Assembly: GCA_002284615.2 (NCBI GenBank)
Contig: MU069631.1
Location: 306,843 to 323,466 of the forward strand
DNA: 16,624 nucleotides
Source: Dunaliella salina
Taxonomy: Eukaryota > Chlorophyta > Chlorophyceae > Chlamydomonadales > Dunaliellaceae
Direction: 5' to 3'
Shown here: one piece after another, positions 1 through 9,012 of the stretch
Layout: each line of letters opens with the position of its first letter
How positions within the stretch are numbered: position 1 is the first letter of the stretch
Made by a program: the position numbers and the translations under genes
Notes under the pieces: model-generated
Database searches by the model: none
Told to the model about the DNA's origin: nothing
Seen by the model: the letters and a program-made list of their open reading frames with translations, nothing else

Positions 1-86
<86 letters not shown>
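1..86. repeat. (CA)43 microsatellite at the left edge
   Basis: An uninterrupted CA dinucleotide run begins at base 1 and ends at 86. It is truncated by the window edge, so its true length is unknown. A short (TG)13 run follows 37 bases later, so the two could pair as a hairpin. Confidence 0.97.
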
Positions 87-88
<2 letters not shown>

Positions 89-123
89 CACATAGTAGAT
101 ACATGTGTGCGTGTGGGGATACA

Positions 124-149
124 TGTGTGTGTGTGTGTGTGTGTGTGTG
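124..149. repeat. (TG)13 microsatellite
   Basis: A TG run lies in inverse orientation to the (CA)43 array just upstream. The spacer 87-123 is itself purine/pyrimidine alternating (ACATGTGTGCGTGTG). The following ~150 bases up to the minisatellite are AT-rich and hold no gene or motif I can support. Confidence 0.9.
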
Positions 150-298
150 GGTACGTGGTCTAAGGCCCTTTGGCTCTGCGTTTGTGCGCGTATTTAAAAA
201 TAATAACTTCTGCTGTGGGTGTGTAAGTGATACGTATGTTAAAAGCTGATTATTTTTTAAGAGGGTGGGTATTGGTCACATGCGGGTACGGTACTCAG

Positions 299-770
299 AA
301 ATTGCTCTCTAGATTCTGCTGCTGATTTTCGAGTACTCTGGCTTTTCTTGGAGTACTCTGAAATCACTCTTGATTTTATTGCTCATTTTTGAGTATTCTA
401 GCTATTCTTGGAGTACTCTGAAATCACCCTCTGGATTCTGCTGCTGATTTCTGAATACTCTAGCCATTCTTCAAGTACTCTAAAATCACCCTCTTGATTC
501 TGCCTTTTATGTTTGAGTACTCAAGCTCTTCTTGAAGTTCTCTAAGTCACCCTCTTCATTCTACTGATGATATCTGAGTACTCTAGCCATTCTTCGAGTA
601 CTCTAAAATCACTCTCTAGATTCTACCTCTAATGTTTGAGTACTCTCGCTATGCTTAGCGTACTCTACATTTTTCGAGTACTCTAGCTATTCTTGGAGTA
701 CTCTTTAATCACCCTCCAGAATCTGTTGCTGTTATGGAAGTACTCGAAAAACCACAGAGTACTCTAATGA
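299..770. repeat. degenerate ~61-bp minisatellite with paired AGTACT palindromes
   Basis: About seven diverged tandem copies. Each unit has two GAGTACTCT-like motifs about 20 bases apart, a short GCTATTCTTG-type spacer between them, and an AAATCACCCTCTAGATTCTGCTGCTGATT-like segment before the next pair. The first motif of each pair falls near 331, 391, 453, 515, 575, 638 and 675, giving steps of 60-63 with one short 37-base unit. Copies decay towards 740-800. There is no coding frame across it. The 770-963 stretch after it shows no gene. Confidence 0.88.
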
Positions 771-963
771 TCATGCTCCTGCCTAAGTACTCAAGAAAAA
801 AATTGATTACTCTACTCATCCTCCGAGTCATCTGATCCACGTGGGCGTTCATACTCTGGTACCTCCTCCGGCTTCACCTTGGCTGCAGCTGCCTCCCTGT
901 GTCACACACATGAAGTAGCGCAAGGGATTCATATTGGTGCAATGGCTGAAACCATGAGCACAT

Positions 964-1144
964 GAAAAGAAAAGAAAAGAAAAGAAAAGAAAAGAAAAGA
1001 AAAGAAAAGAAAAGAAAAGAAAAGAAAAGAAAAGAAAAGAAAAGAAAAGAAAAGAAAAGAAAAGAACAGAAAAGAAAAGAAAAGAAAAGAAAAGAAAAGA
1101 AAAGAAAAGAAAAGAAAAGAAAAGAAAAGAAAAGAAAAGAAAAG
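964..1144. repeat. (AAAAG)n pentanucleotide microsatellite
   Basis: About 36 copies of AAAAG, with one visible interruption (AAGAACAG near 1066). All frames on both strands stay open through it, giving spurious Lys/Arg/Glu or Phe/Ser/Leu proteins that should not be annotated. It lies directly beyond the 3' flank of the minus-strand retrotransposon. Read on that element's strand it is (CTTTT)n, so it may be an expanded 3' tail or an independent microsatellite at the insertion point. Confidence 0.96.
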
Positions 1145-1266
1145 TCTACGCAAGCCAAAGGCCGCGTGCATTAAGGGAAGAACCCCTAACAAAAGTTAGA
1201 GGCCTCACCAGGAGGCCCTCCACCCAAACTAGACAAAAGTAGCCTAGGAGAGAGCAAGAGGCAGAA

Positions 1267-3651
1267 CTAATGGGGATCTGGAGGATTGCTAGCCATGCCC
1301 CTGAGCGCTCGGACTCTCCTTCTTCCATCCTCAGCCGCCGCCGCGCGCTTAGCAAACCCCCTCCCAGATGACCTCTGAAAGCAAAGTGCATATCTAGTGT
1401 TAATTATGGTGGATAATCTTTGGATGGCATGGTCCCTGAGCTTGGATGCTAGTGATTTGGCTTTCTGTTTGGTTAGACCCAGATTTATGAGAGGTGAAAT
1501 TGTTAGCTCATTGTAAATCGTGCCACCCACACCAATTAAGATGGTATGCAAAGTCACTTTGTTGTTCCTGTTTGGGTTTCTTAAGCTGCGTGTTTTAAGT
1601 CTAGTTATGGTGTGGGAATGTTGAGTCCGTGCACGTTCTAAAGTGATGAAGGGATTTGTGTCAGGGCAGAATTTAAGTTCGACGAGGTGAATATCCCTAT
1701 CTTTTGGGGGGATCTTGGTAGGATCAAGGTGGGCTTGTCTGCCTGGGATGGGGCACACAAAAAGAGCATCAGGGCGGCTTTGGTGCCGAGCAGGTGAGGC
1801 AATGTCATCGGGGAAAACCCAAATTGGAATAGCTCGAGAGGTGTTTTCAGGGATTTGTATGCCTTGATCTAGAAGTCTGTCATGATTGCAGCCATCCATG
1901 CTAATGAGGGATGAGCCACACCGGCCTTTACTCAGGGCTTTTACACAGAGACTAAGGACCGCATGGTGTCTGTTGGTGTGCATCCCACCCATTGTTGGGT
2001 TAGTACACCTAAGCAGAACGTGATTGATGCTGTCCGTATTTGCACGGAGTGGGCATCCAACAGAACTGGAAAAATTGAAGTTGGAGGCATGACTCTGTGT
2101 GTACAGTGTATCCGTTTGATACTTCATAAGATTTATTTGCTGTTTAAGGGTTATCTTTGGGCTTTTCCAGAAGGAGTTGCTTATCTCCTTGTTTGCAAGT
2201 TGAGGGGCTGGGTTGTAAACTGCAGTGTTGGCATTGACGGTGGGTGGTGTGGCATCGTTAAGCTCCTGCCATCTCTGGTAGTGGTATCCAGAGGTGTCAG
2301 CAGAGCCAAGCTTGTGTTTCTTGTGCATGTGTGTTTCAAGCTTGTGGCTCAGGTTGGTGAGATAGTGCATCGGAAGCGTGCGGTAGCGGTGCATGCCATC
2401 ATTTTGTGTGGAAGAGGTCTTCAATGAAAGCCAATAGAAATTGTGGAAAGGGTGTCTGGCAGCTGGAAGTGCAATGTCTATGGCGTGAGAGAGGGCTGCG
2501 GTGCGAGCGCAAGCGTCCGCCCCTTCATTTCCTATGATGCCAGAGTGGGCTTTGACCTTGTAAAGATGGATAGGGTGAGGGGAGTGCTCTAATATGGTCG
2601 CATGAATGAGCTCTGCATGTAGGTGATACCTAATGCGCATCGGGTTAAGGACTTGATTAAAAATCTGAAAAAGGCAGGATGCACTATCAGTGGCAATCTC
2701 AGTTTGCTCGTGTTGGAGTGCCACAAGGGTACCCACAAGTTCTGCTCTGGTGATGGTATTGGTTGGCCCATGGCCATTGGGTTTTATGTGCAGTTGCAGG
2801 TGTTGGGAGGGTGCAGCAGTGTCACTTCCTGGTTTGTAAACACCTGAACCAGAAAGGGGTGGGGAGTCGTCATCTTTGTGTTTAATCACACTGCCATCAG
2901 TGTAGGTGATTTCCCTCCAGTTCTTGACTTTAGGTGTGATTATCTTTTTAGAGTTGGCAGGGGTGAATTCTGCCCTTTCCTGAGGGCACTTGTGTGAGCA
3001 GCTATGGGTGTCAGGGGGGAGTGATTGGAATTTCTGTTTCCAAGTATTTGATGCTAGGTGTTGGTGGGTACGCAGCGGCGTGACAGTATCAGGAGAATCC
3101 AAAGGTAGCCAACAAGCTTCTGGTGTAACTTGCTTTACATCTTGCTGGAGGGATTGGAACCAGTCTTTGTTTGCGGTATCTAGTATTTCTCTGGCGTTAG
3201 GGTTCCACACAACGAGTTGCATAGGATAGGAAAGTGGAGTAGGATTGGTGATGGTATCAAACCAGTGTTGTGGTGCTTGGAATTGGATTTTCCTTGCAGG
3301 GAATTTGGCAAGAACTTTTGCAGTGTTAGGGTATTGGCTCAGCCAGCTCATATATGCGTTACAACTGAAGCCTCTCCAGTGGGGCAGGAGCATGAAGGTG
3401 GCAACTGGATCTGTGGAATGGAGGGAGGAGTGCACTGCGTGGCGTAGGAGTTTAAACATCATTTCATCATTGTGTGGAGGATGGCAGAAGGAGAAGCCAG
3501 TGTAGCGCACAGAGAGGGCGTCTTTGTGCGCCCCAAAGACCTGGTCTCGGTAGTTTGTGCTGAAATAAGTGTTGTAGGTATTTTCAAAATCAAGAGGGCT
3601 GGAAAATCTCTCCGCTGAGACCATGCACCATTTATGCAAGGCTGATCGCAT
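1267..3651 (-). pseudogene. methyltransferase-like, RNase H and restriction-like endonuclease part of the retrotransposon
   Basis: This 794-residue open frame is the longest in the window. Residues ~5-165 resemble the PCIF1/adenine-methyltransferase fold: an FGAHKDAL stretch, then FCHPPHNDE (HPPH at 57-60, where methyltransferases have NPPF/Y), then a helix and a TFMLLPHW strand. Residues ~245-390 are a complete RNase H with D252 (YTDGS), E304 (ITRAEL), D322 (ATDSA), H369 (KAHSG) and D379 (GADA). Residues 533-549 give C...H-x4-C, a reduced zinc motif. P627-D628 and E658-L-K660 form a PD-x29-ExK endonuclease signature, followed by a conserved helix-rich tail. The last ~35 residues are Arg/Ala-rich and are probably read-through into 3' UTR; the stop is TAG at 1267. 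The initiator Met is only the first Met after a frameshift, not a true start. RNase H is certain, the endonuclease likely, and the methyltransferase call tentative. Confidence 0.85.
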
Positions 3652-4354
3652 GTGTTAGGAGTAATAAACAAGTTTGAGTCGAAAACCTTTTTGCTCTGAT
3701 GAAAAAGATTTTTTTGTTGAGCCTTTTGGCGAGAGAGCAAACCCATAATTTCAGTTGCTGAATCCTTGACAGGGGATTAAATGGTGACATGGATGCCTGC
3801 TCTTTTGGCTGCTTCGTAGGCTTCAAGCAGGGTCCTGAGCCTTTCTACAGTGAGCATGCCAGCGCACTTGCCATTGGCATTGTAAATACAGGGGCATTCA
3901 GAGGTTGTTACCTCTGGCATTTGTGATGGCATGGTGACCTCATCTGTTTTGTCCGAGTGAAGAGTTTCCTTCATGAGGTCAACACTTCTAATGATAATTT
4001 CGCATTGCCATGTTGGCATGATATCTGTCTGGGGATTGGTAGGTTGGAAGTCAAAGGTGACATTTTTGCGAATGGCGCAACTGGTAGTGGAGTGGATCTC
4101 CATCCATGCAGAGTCAGAAAGGCTCCGGGGATTGCCTTCAAAGCCTTGGTTGACAAGATTGTCCAGGTCCATATCAATGGCCAAGGGGTCTTCTACATCC
4201 TCTGGTCGTTCCTCCGCGTCAAAGGCTTGCACATGAGCATCCAGGTCTGGGTGTCTTTGTAACATTTCTTCAGCTTCCCATTTAGGATGCCACTCTACAT
4301 AGATCATTTTACAGTCTTCAGAGAAGTTGATCCTTTCCGCTTTTTGGGAGCCTA
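3640..4354 (-). pseudogene. chromo-like WHP motif and short Cys motif segment
   Basis: This continues the polyprotein after a frameshift at ~4354. The first residues (KMIYVEWHPKWEAEEML) look like a short chromodomain core, the second such WHP motif beside the PHD-like finger. An acidic stretch follows (DAEERPEDVEDP). The C-terminal part has a C-x-C...C motif (SECPCIYNANGKC) and a conserved-looking helix (LTVERLRTLLEAYEAAKRAGI). An in-frame TAA at 3777-3779 interrupts it. The same frame then reads on through MGLLSRQKAQQKNLF to about 3650, where another shift leads into the methyltransferase-like ORF. I recognise no enzyme here. The opposite-strand ORFs over this stretch are shadows. Confidence 0.6.
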
Positions 4355-5935
4355 ACAGGGATGCATCCCTGCATATGCGTAGGCAGGGTAGTCCCAGTGC
4401 TCATTTTGTTCGCTCAGTGCCCGGTCAGTGTGGGAGCATGCTTTGACATCGATGAGACAGTCCCAGTGGTATGTGCTGTGGCAGGTTTCACAGGTGGGCA
4501 TACCGTCATGAATTTGACTTTCAAAGGTGTATTCTTTGATTAACGGGCTCCAGCAGAGCTGGCAGCACGGGTCTGCTTTAGTTTTTCTTGGTACATGCTT
4601 TGAAGAGGTCTCTTTCAGCCCATCGTTTTGGAAAATGGGCAAGGCCCATTTTTCAATGGTGACGGGGTGCCATTGTACTTTGTATTGTTTTTGCTCCTTT
4701 TCTTGAGAAGATCTCTTATATTTCTGGAGGTGTTGCCAGCCCAAGATATGTAGGATGACATGGTCAAAGCGGAAGATGATGTTGCTATCTTCAACTGCGC
4801 TTAATGTATCAGCCTTATTCTGTTCATAGTTCCAGAGCCATTGGGGGAAATCAGTGCTTGAAGTGTTTGGAGGTGTTGGACAAAGGGTTATAATGGGTAA
4901 GGAATCTGGGTCAAAAAGTGTTGTTGGGGCTCGGCTCCCTGTGGACCTTTTGCTTCCAATTTGTGGGGTCTGAGAGGGCTCCGGGGACAGGGTCTGTGTT
5001 TGGGGTGTCGCAAAGGGTTGATTGGATTGTATATTATGTACTTGTGTTTGCGGCTGCTCCGCGCGGGGATTGTTTCTTTTGCGAGCGCGTCTGCCTTGGT
5101 ATGAGTACCCTTCTGCGCATGGTTGACTGTTTGGAAATGGGCTCTCCTGGCTGCTTGGGAAAGCATTTTCCACTTCCATATCCTCAGCATCAAAGAGGGG
5201 GTTGCTGTAAGCTCTAGAATTAGGGTGTCCGTGTGTATTAGGGGCACTTCTCCCACTGTCTGGGTTGGAATTGGGGGGATCAGGGGGAACATGGCCTGGG
5301 TAAAGCTTTGACCAGTTCCATCCTGTTGGTGTATGTTCTGTTCTCATCATTTCTGTATATGTTGTATGATTTATGCAGCGTGATTCAAGGGTTTTATTGG
5401 GTGAGCTGTCTTGATTGTGAATGATTGTGCTGATGAGGTCAGGTCTGTCCTCAGTCAGAGTGTGGGTGTTGAGGGTATGAGAAAGCCTACTCAGGGCTAC
5501 AATATTCTTGGTCTTTATTTTGCGTCCAAACAGAGATGTGAGTTTGTTCCCGTCAATAATATGTGTGAGGTTATTATTCATCAAAGTCGATAGCCTGTTT
5601 ATGCCTATTTCCATGAGCGCATAAGTGCAGTGACAGCTTTTAAGGGTGGGGTGCATTGGCATCGAGAGGATTTTTATTATGGAGGTGAAGCTGGTGAGTA
5701 GGTAAGGTGCTCTGTGATAGGAGACGTCAAGATCGCTGTTGTTGATGCAGAGGTATTGCCTGACACGGAGCATGTAGGGTAACTGCTTGAGGATGAAGTT
5801 GGAAGTTTGGTGGGATGGGTTGATGCTCCTGATTGCGTAGTGTCTCAGTTTTTGGATTTGCGATTCAAGCATTGCCTTGGTGACCCGGCCATGTCTGCCG
5901 GTGTTATTGAGGCTGCTGGTGAGGGCCATTGCACA
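4352..5935 (-). pseudogene. post-RT region with linker and PHD-like zinc finger
   Basis: This is in frame with the RT thumb upstream, separated only by the TGA at 5936, so it is the same polyprotein rather than a new gene. The first ~190 residues are helical, post-thumb sequence. Residues ~215-350 are a Pro/Ser/Asn/Gln-rich linker with a basic RRARKR patch. Residues ~410-430 contain YKVQWHP, resembling a chromodomain strand. Residues 456-491 form C-x2-C-x20-C-x2-C-x4-H-x2-C, the first six ligands of a PHD finger. The final pair expected after a Trp reads WDYPAYA, with Tyr where the two Cys would be (both TAC). The frame ends at TAG 4352-4354, and a one-base shift continues it into the next segment. 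PHD fingers are established in CR1-like LINEs; their role here, probably chromatin or nucleic-acid binding, is inference. Confidence 0.72.
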
Positions 5936-7198
5936 TCATGCATTATATTCTACTACAATGGATGTACAACCAAGACCATAATTAGTTTTGTCTTCCCGTA
6001 GGATGGCTGTGGCAGTGCTATGCCAGAGCTTGTACCTCTCTTTTATAACCTTGAGGATACATGTGTCCCAATCCGCGAGGTCCTTCTCAGAGCAAGGTGT
6101 CACTGGAAAGGCATGTGCGATGCTGGGGACGACGGCTGTGCAAATAATATCCGTTGTTTGCTTTGGTGTGGCAGAAGAGCATGTCAGGCTTGTTAGTTTT
6201 TTGGTGAGCTTTTCCTCCATTTTGTTAAGCTGGGGTTTCCAGTCTAATGTCATGGTGACTCCAACGCAAGGTAAGTAAATGGATCTCCGGGGCAAATGAA
6301 TTGGGCCTGCTTGCCTTGGACCAGTATTTTATCTTGAAGTTGACGTCGAGCAAAATCTGCAACAGACATGTTGCCCCTCATTTGAGTTGTTTGTTGGCTT
6401 AGAAGGTTGCATGTCACCTTTGTTTTTGAACCAGAGATGATGAGATGGGCCCAATTAGCATAGAGGCTTCATTTCTTGGCTTCAATACAAAGATTAGCAT
6501 ACGTGCCCGTGAGGCAGATGAGGTCGTCTGCAAATGCCCCACTGCTGATTTTGTTCGGGGATTTCTGTCCCATAGTCTTTGGGTTTTTGTTCAGGCATTC
6601 ATCTTCATAGCTTCGCCTGCCTGCATGAAGCCAGCGCAGCAAGGGTTCCATGTATATGAGGAAGAGGAAGGGGGAGAGGGTGTCTCCTTGGATGGTTCCC
6701 CTTTCTATAGGGATGTCTCTGGAATACTGACCAGTAGCTAGACGGGCTCTGGTGTGGGCCTCTTGGTATGCATTCTTGGCTGTGTCAATGGCATCTGTGG
6801 GGAAGCCGAGGTCATACATGATCCAGAGCAGCTTGTCATGGTCTGTTGTGTTGAAGGCAGAGATAGAATATACAATTAGAGTATATACATCTTTATTAAA
6901 GAGTTTGGAATCTCCAAGGGTCATGATTAGGTTTTGAAGTTGGTGTATGGTGTCTGTGTGTTTCCGGAAATCCGCGTGCATAGGTCTGAGGAGGGAGTGA
7001 CTCTCTGCATATTCATAGAGAGCGGTCGTAACCAGGCGTGTCCATAATTTATAGAGGGTGTTGGCCAGGCCAATAGGACGGTAGGACGTGATGTCCGTTT
7101 CAGGGCCTTTTTCTTTAAGATAAAAATGGTATCACTCCTTTTCCAAGCTTTGGGGGTGATTCCCGTTGCCCACATAATGATTAAGAGGTTGTGGATTG
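5936..7198 (-). pseudogene. reverse transcriptase fragment of the minus-strand retrotransposon
   Basis: The segment starts within the RT fingers (TPKAWKRSDTIFILK). A frameshift near 7105-7116, in a homopolymeric A/T run, moves the frame to one reading TSYRPIGLANTLYKLW. A long open stretch (6469-6981) then contains HADFRK, motif A (SISAFNTTDHDKL), the GTIQGDTLSPFLF motif B and the catalytic FADDL (6523-6534). In motif A the position normally held by the first catalytic aspartate is Tyr (TAT at 6868-6870), so the polymerase is presumably inactive. An in-frame TGA at 6469-6471 and a ~5-base insertion near 6257-6273 interrupt the thumb, which resumes as GVTMTLDWKPQLNKM and runs to another in-frame TGA at 5936-5938. 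RT homology is certain from the motifs; assignment of the exact clade rests on the downstream domains. Confidence 0.9.
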
Positions 7199-8183
7199 TG
7201 CCGGTGCCGGTGCCGGTGCCGGGATTACTAAAACCATCACTAGAGCTGAATTGGCAGCAATTGCTGCTGCTATCATCACCAAATATGCAGATATTGCATC
7301 AGACAGCCTCACCTCTCTTGAACCAATACATAAACAATTTCTCTATCCCGAAAGACATCTGAGGCATACCCAAGGAGACGTCCTCAAAATGATTTCAACG
7401 CTCATTAGAGACTTCCGTACCAAAATTCGAATTTACAAGTTGAAATCTTACGCTGGCATTGCTGGAAATGAACGTGCAGATGCCATTGCAAAGCATCAGG
7501 CAAAGCAAGCCCAGAACTGTGAGGCAGACAACGAGATCCCTGGTGCAGGTCCTGGTGGAAATCCATTTACAAAGATTTCCTGGTTAGCCAAGGAAGAAAG
7601 AGTGCATGCTGCAGGTTCATCTGCGGGTCCTCCACCCGCCCACAAGCTCGCCTATTTCCCCAATCTTCAAGATGCCCACAAATCCCACACGCAATCTAAA
7701 CACAAGCTTGGATATGCCAATGCCAATACAGGCTACTACTCTTACAATAAAAACTTATTACCGCAAGTAGATAGAAAAATCAGCGATGCCTTCAGAAATA
7801 TGCCCAACATCTCTGTACCCATGAAGCATACCATCCTGCAGTACCGCACAGGCACCCTCTACAACCAAAAACATGCAGTACGTTTTAAAAGGTCTATTGA
7901 TTCATCGTGCCCCCTACCAGGCTGCCATCACCTGGGCAGCGCACTCCTCATGCTCTCAGGCTGCCAAAACCATATCATCTCCAACATGAAAACTGAACGC
8001 CATAACATTGTAGGCAGAATGATTACAAAAGCCCTTAGCAAATGCCCTGTAGGGGCAGAACTAGTATACACAGACATAGGAAGCGATTTTAAGCTTGCTC
8101 AACACAACCACCAGCTCCCTTCAAGGGAGATGAAGTTCACATGCCTCAAACAAAACTTTACCTGCTTACTTCTTCCCTCGTAA
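7191..8183 (+). pseudogene. truncated RNase H and zinc motif region
   Basis: The open frame begins at a GTG, not a real start; a stop lies just upstream at 7182. It contains RNase H motifs with E20 (ITRAEL), D38 (IASDS) and D97 (NERADA). The first catalytic Asp is cut off by the truncation, and the usual His of the KxHxG motif is Tyr87 (KSYAG). The linker keeps the KHKLG motif of the other element. C240-x4-C245 and C258 form a zinc motif in which the expected His five residues before C258 is Leu253. A TERHN...ITKALS helix matches TNRHH...VKALS in the minus element. A frameshift near 8128 throws the last ~20 residues out of frame; the other frame continues as TLPAYFFPRNLPE and lines up with the minus element. 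Confidence 0.85.
7197..7221. repeat. (GCCGGT)4 hexanucleotide tract at the retrotransposon junction
   Basis: Four GTGCCG/GCCGGT repeats sit exactly where the minus-strand RT fragment ends and the plus-strand RNase H fragment begins. On the plus strand they read as an Ala-Gly run leading into ITKTITRAEL. The tract may be native to the plus element's glycine-rich RNase H loop or may have been created at the breakpoint. Confidence 0.85.
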
Positions 8184-8809
8184 CCTTCCAGAGAGGAAAA
8201 GACTCAACTCCAGTCGACCACTGGCAGATGCTGTTTTGATCACCGTGATCAAAGACCCCTTTTAATGCCAATCATACTTCTAACGGTGTTCCTCCTACCC
8301 ATTCCCATCCCGCTTTGCGCAGCTCCTCACGGAGAACCACCAGAACGAGCCGCATGAGGCAACCCCATGAACTTCATGCAAATGAACGCCATATGCACCC
8401 AATAGAAATCAAGTTCTGTGAAGACAAAAGGCCAGAGCATCAGTTGAACGCGGCAAAGCAGCAGCATGCAGACCTTTGTAAACTTATTAACGCTAAAGCT
8501 GTTACAGTTCACCCTATCCTTCAGGGTGTAGGTGAAACTATTTACACTGAGCATACCCTGAAGCAATTCAAACAACTAGGATTGGATCACCAGCGTGCCA
8601 CGAAGCTTGCTCAACAACTTCATGTCCATTCTGTTCAATATGCCCACAAACTAGTCACCATCCGCCGCGCTACTGAAAACAAGAATACTCCCCACAGCCA
8701 GATGCTTTTAGTAACCCTCCAGATTCACATTAGCATTCTCTTTTTCATACCTTGTGTTGGAGGGGGCACACGGCTTTTTGAGCCAATGTGTCTCCTGTTC
8801 CTCAATTGA
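8128..8809 (+). pseudogene. restriction-like endonuclease tail of the plus-strand retrotransposon
   Basis: After the 8128 frameshift the frame reads to NSSRPLADAVLITVIKDPF, which matches SRPDALFV of the other element with two extra residues inside the PD motif. A TAA/frameshift near 8258-8263 follows, then a long open frame. That frame contains IEIKFCEDKRPEHQL, matching VELKFCPDTNPF (the E-x-K of a PD-(D/E)xK nuclease), then VHPILQGVGETIYTEHTLKQFKQLGL, matching LHTILIGVGGTIYNELTISPLINLGL. Strong collinearity with the minus-strand element identifies the domain. The last ~45 residues (after about 8690) have no counterpart and are likely 3' UTR. Dead by frameshift and by insertion at the active site. 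Confidence 0.8.
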
Positions 8810-8907
8810 TGCAGGGAGAGTTTCTCTGCCTACATAAGTTTTTTCCTCTAAATGAGCACACAGACATCCATCATGAGATACCATGTACAGTAGCAATACT
8901 AAGCACT

Positions 8908-9012
8908 GGTGTAGTCAAGTCGCCAGGACCGACCTTAATTCTACAGGTTAGAGCCCGGAGGTTGGGGTTCCCACTCAGATGCCCACTCGAGGCATATACA
9001 GCAATGTACCCT
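8908..9012 (+). repeat. dispersed repeat copy 1, possibly tRNA-derived SINE
   Basis: This ~95-bp stretch matches 10121-10225 at both ends. At the 5' end GGTGTAGTCAAGTCGCC pairs with GGTGGCGTCAAGTCGCG. At the 3' end CTCAGATGCCCACTCGAGGC..ATATACAGC pairs with CTCAGATGCCCTTTTCGAAGGCGTATACAGC. The 5' part resembles a Pol III A box and GGGGTTCCCAC sits where a B box would be, but both are degenerate. Orientation is given from the A-box reading. Confidence 0.5.

Larger units (their letters stand above)
1145..7198 (-). mobile_element. Dualen/RandI-like non-LTR retrotransposon, 5'-truncated and decayed
   Basis: On the minus strand, from high to low coordinates, lie reverse transcriptase (7198-~6270), thumb and linker, a PHD-like finger (~4400-4570), a methyltransferase-like domain (~3160-3600), RNase H (~2500-2900), a zinc motif (~2000-2060) and a PD-(D/E)xK-type endonuclease (~1390-1780). 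RT, RNase H and a C-terminal restriction-like endonuclease together are the signature of the Dualen/RandI clade of green algal non-LTR elements, which also carry an N-terminal APE. The 5' end, where the APE would lie, is missing here. At least three frameshifts and three in-frame stops (6469 TGA, 5936 TGA, 3777 TAA) show it is dead. The end at ~7198 is abrupt inside the RT fingers. The 3' boundary is uncertain; 1145-1266 is probably 3' UTR ending at the AAAAG array. No target-site duplication was identified. Confidence 0.75.
7191..8890 (+). mobile_element. second Dualen-like non-LTR retrotransposon, 5'-truncated, opposite orientation
   Basis: The plus strand carries RNase H (without its first strand and catalytic Asp), the same inter-domain region (SKHKLGYANANTGYY, against HKKHKLGSADTSGYHY in the minus element), a zinc motif and the endonuclease tail. 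The order matches the 3' half of the minus-strand element, but the proteins differ at most positions, so this is a different family of the same clade and not an inverted copy. It starts inside RNase H, next to the 5' break of the other element. The 3' end is not sharply visible; the coding tail stops near 8710 and the SINE-like repeat begins at 8908. No poly-A or target-site duplication was seen. Confidence 0.72.

Noticed and set aside
299..770. CRISPR-like array because of regular short repeats
   Set aside because: Repeats are degenerate, the spacers are homologous to one another, and the context is eukaryotic; it is a minisatellite.
962..1174. Lys/Arg/Glu-rich or Phe/Ser/Leu-rich proteins over the AAAAG array
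   Set aside because: Pure translation of a pentanucleotide repeat; open in all frames on both strands.
5936..6471. Two in-frame TGA codons within a conserved polyprotein, suggesting TGA recoding or an altered genetic code
   Set aside because: The same element also has a TAA, several frameshifts and lost catalytic residues, so ordinary pseudogene decay explains the stops.
1267..8809. Large inverted repeat or twin-primed 5' inversion of a single LINE
   Set aside because: The two halves encode the same domains but differ at most residues and each has its own 3' end, so they are two different families.
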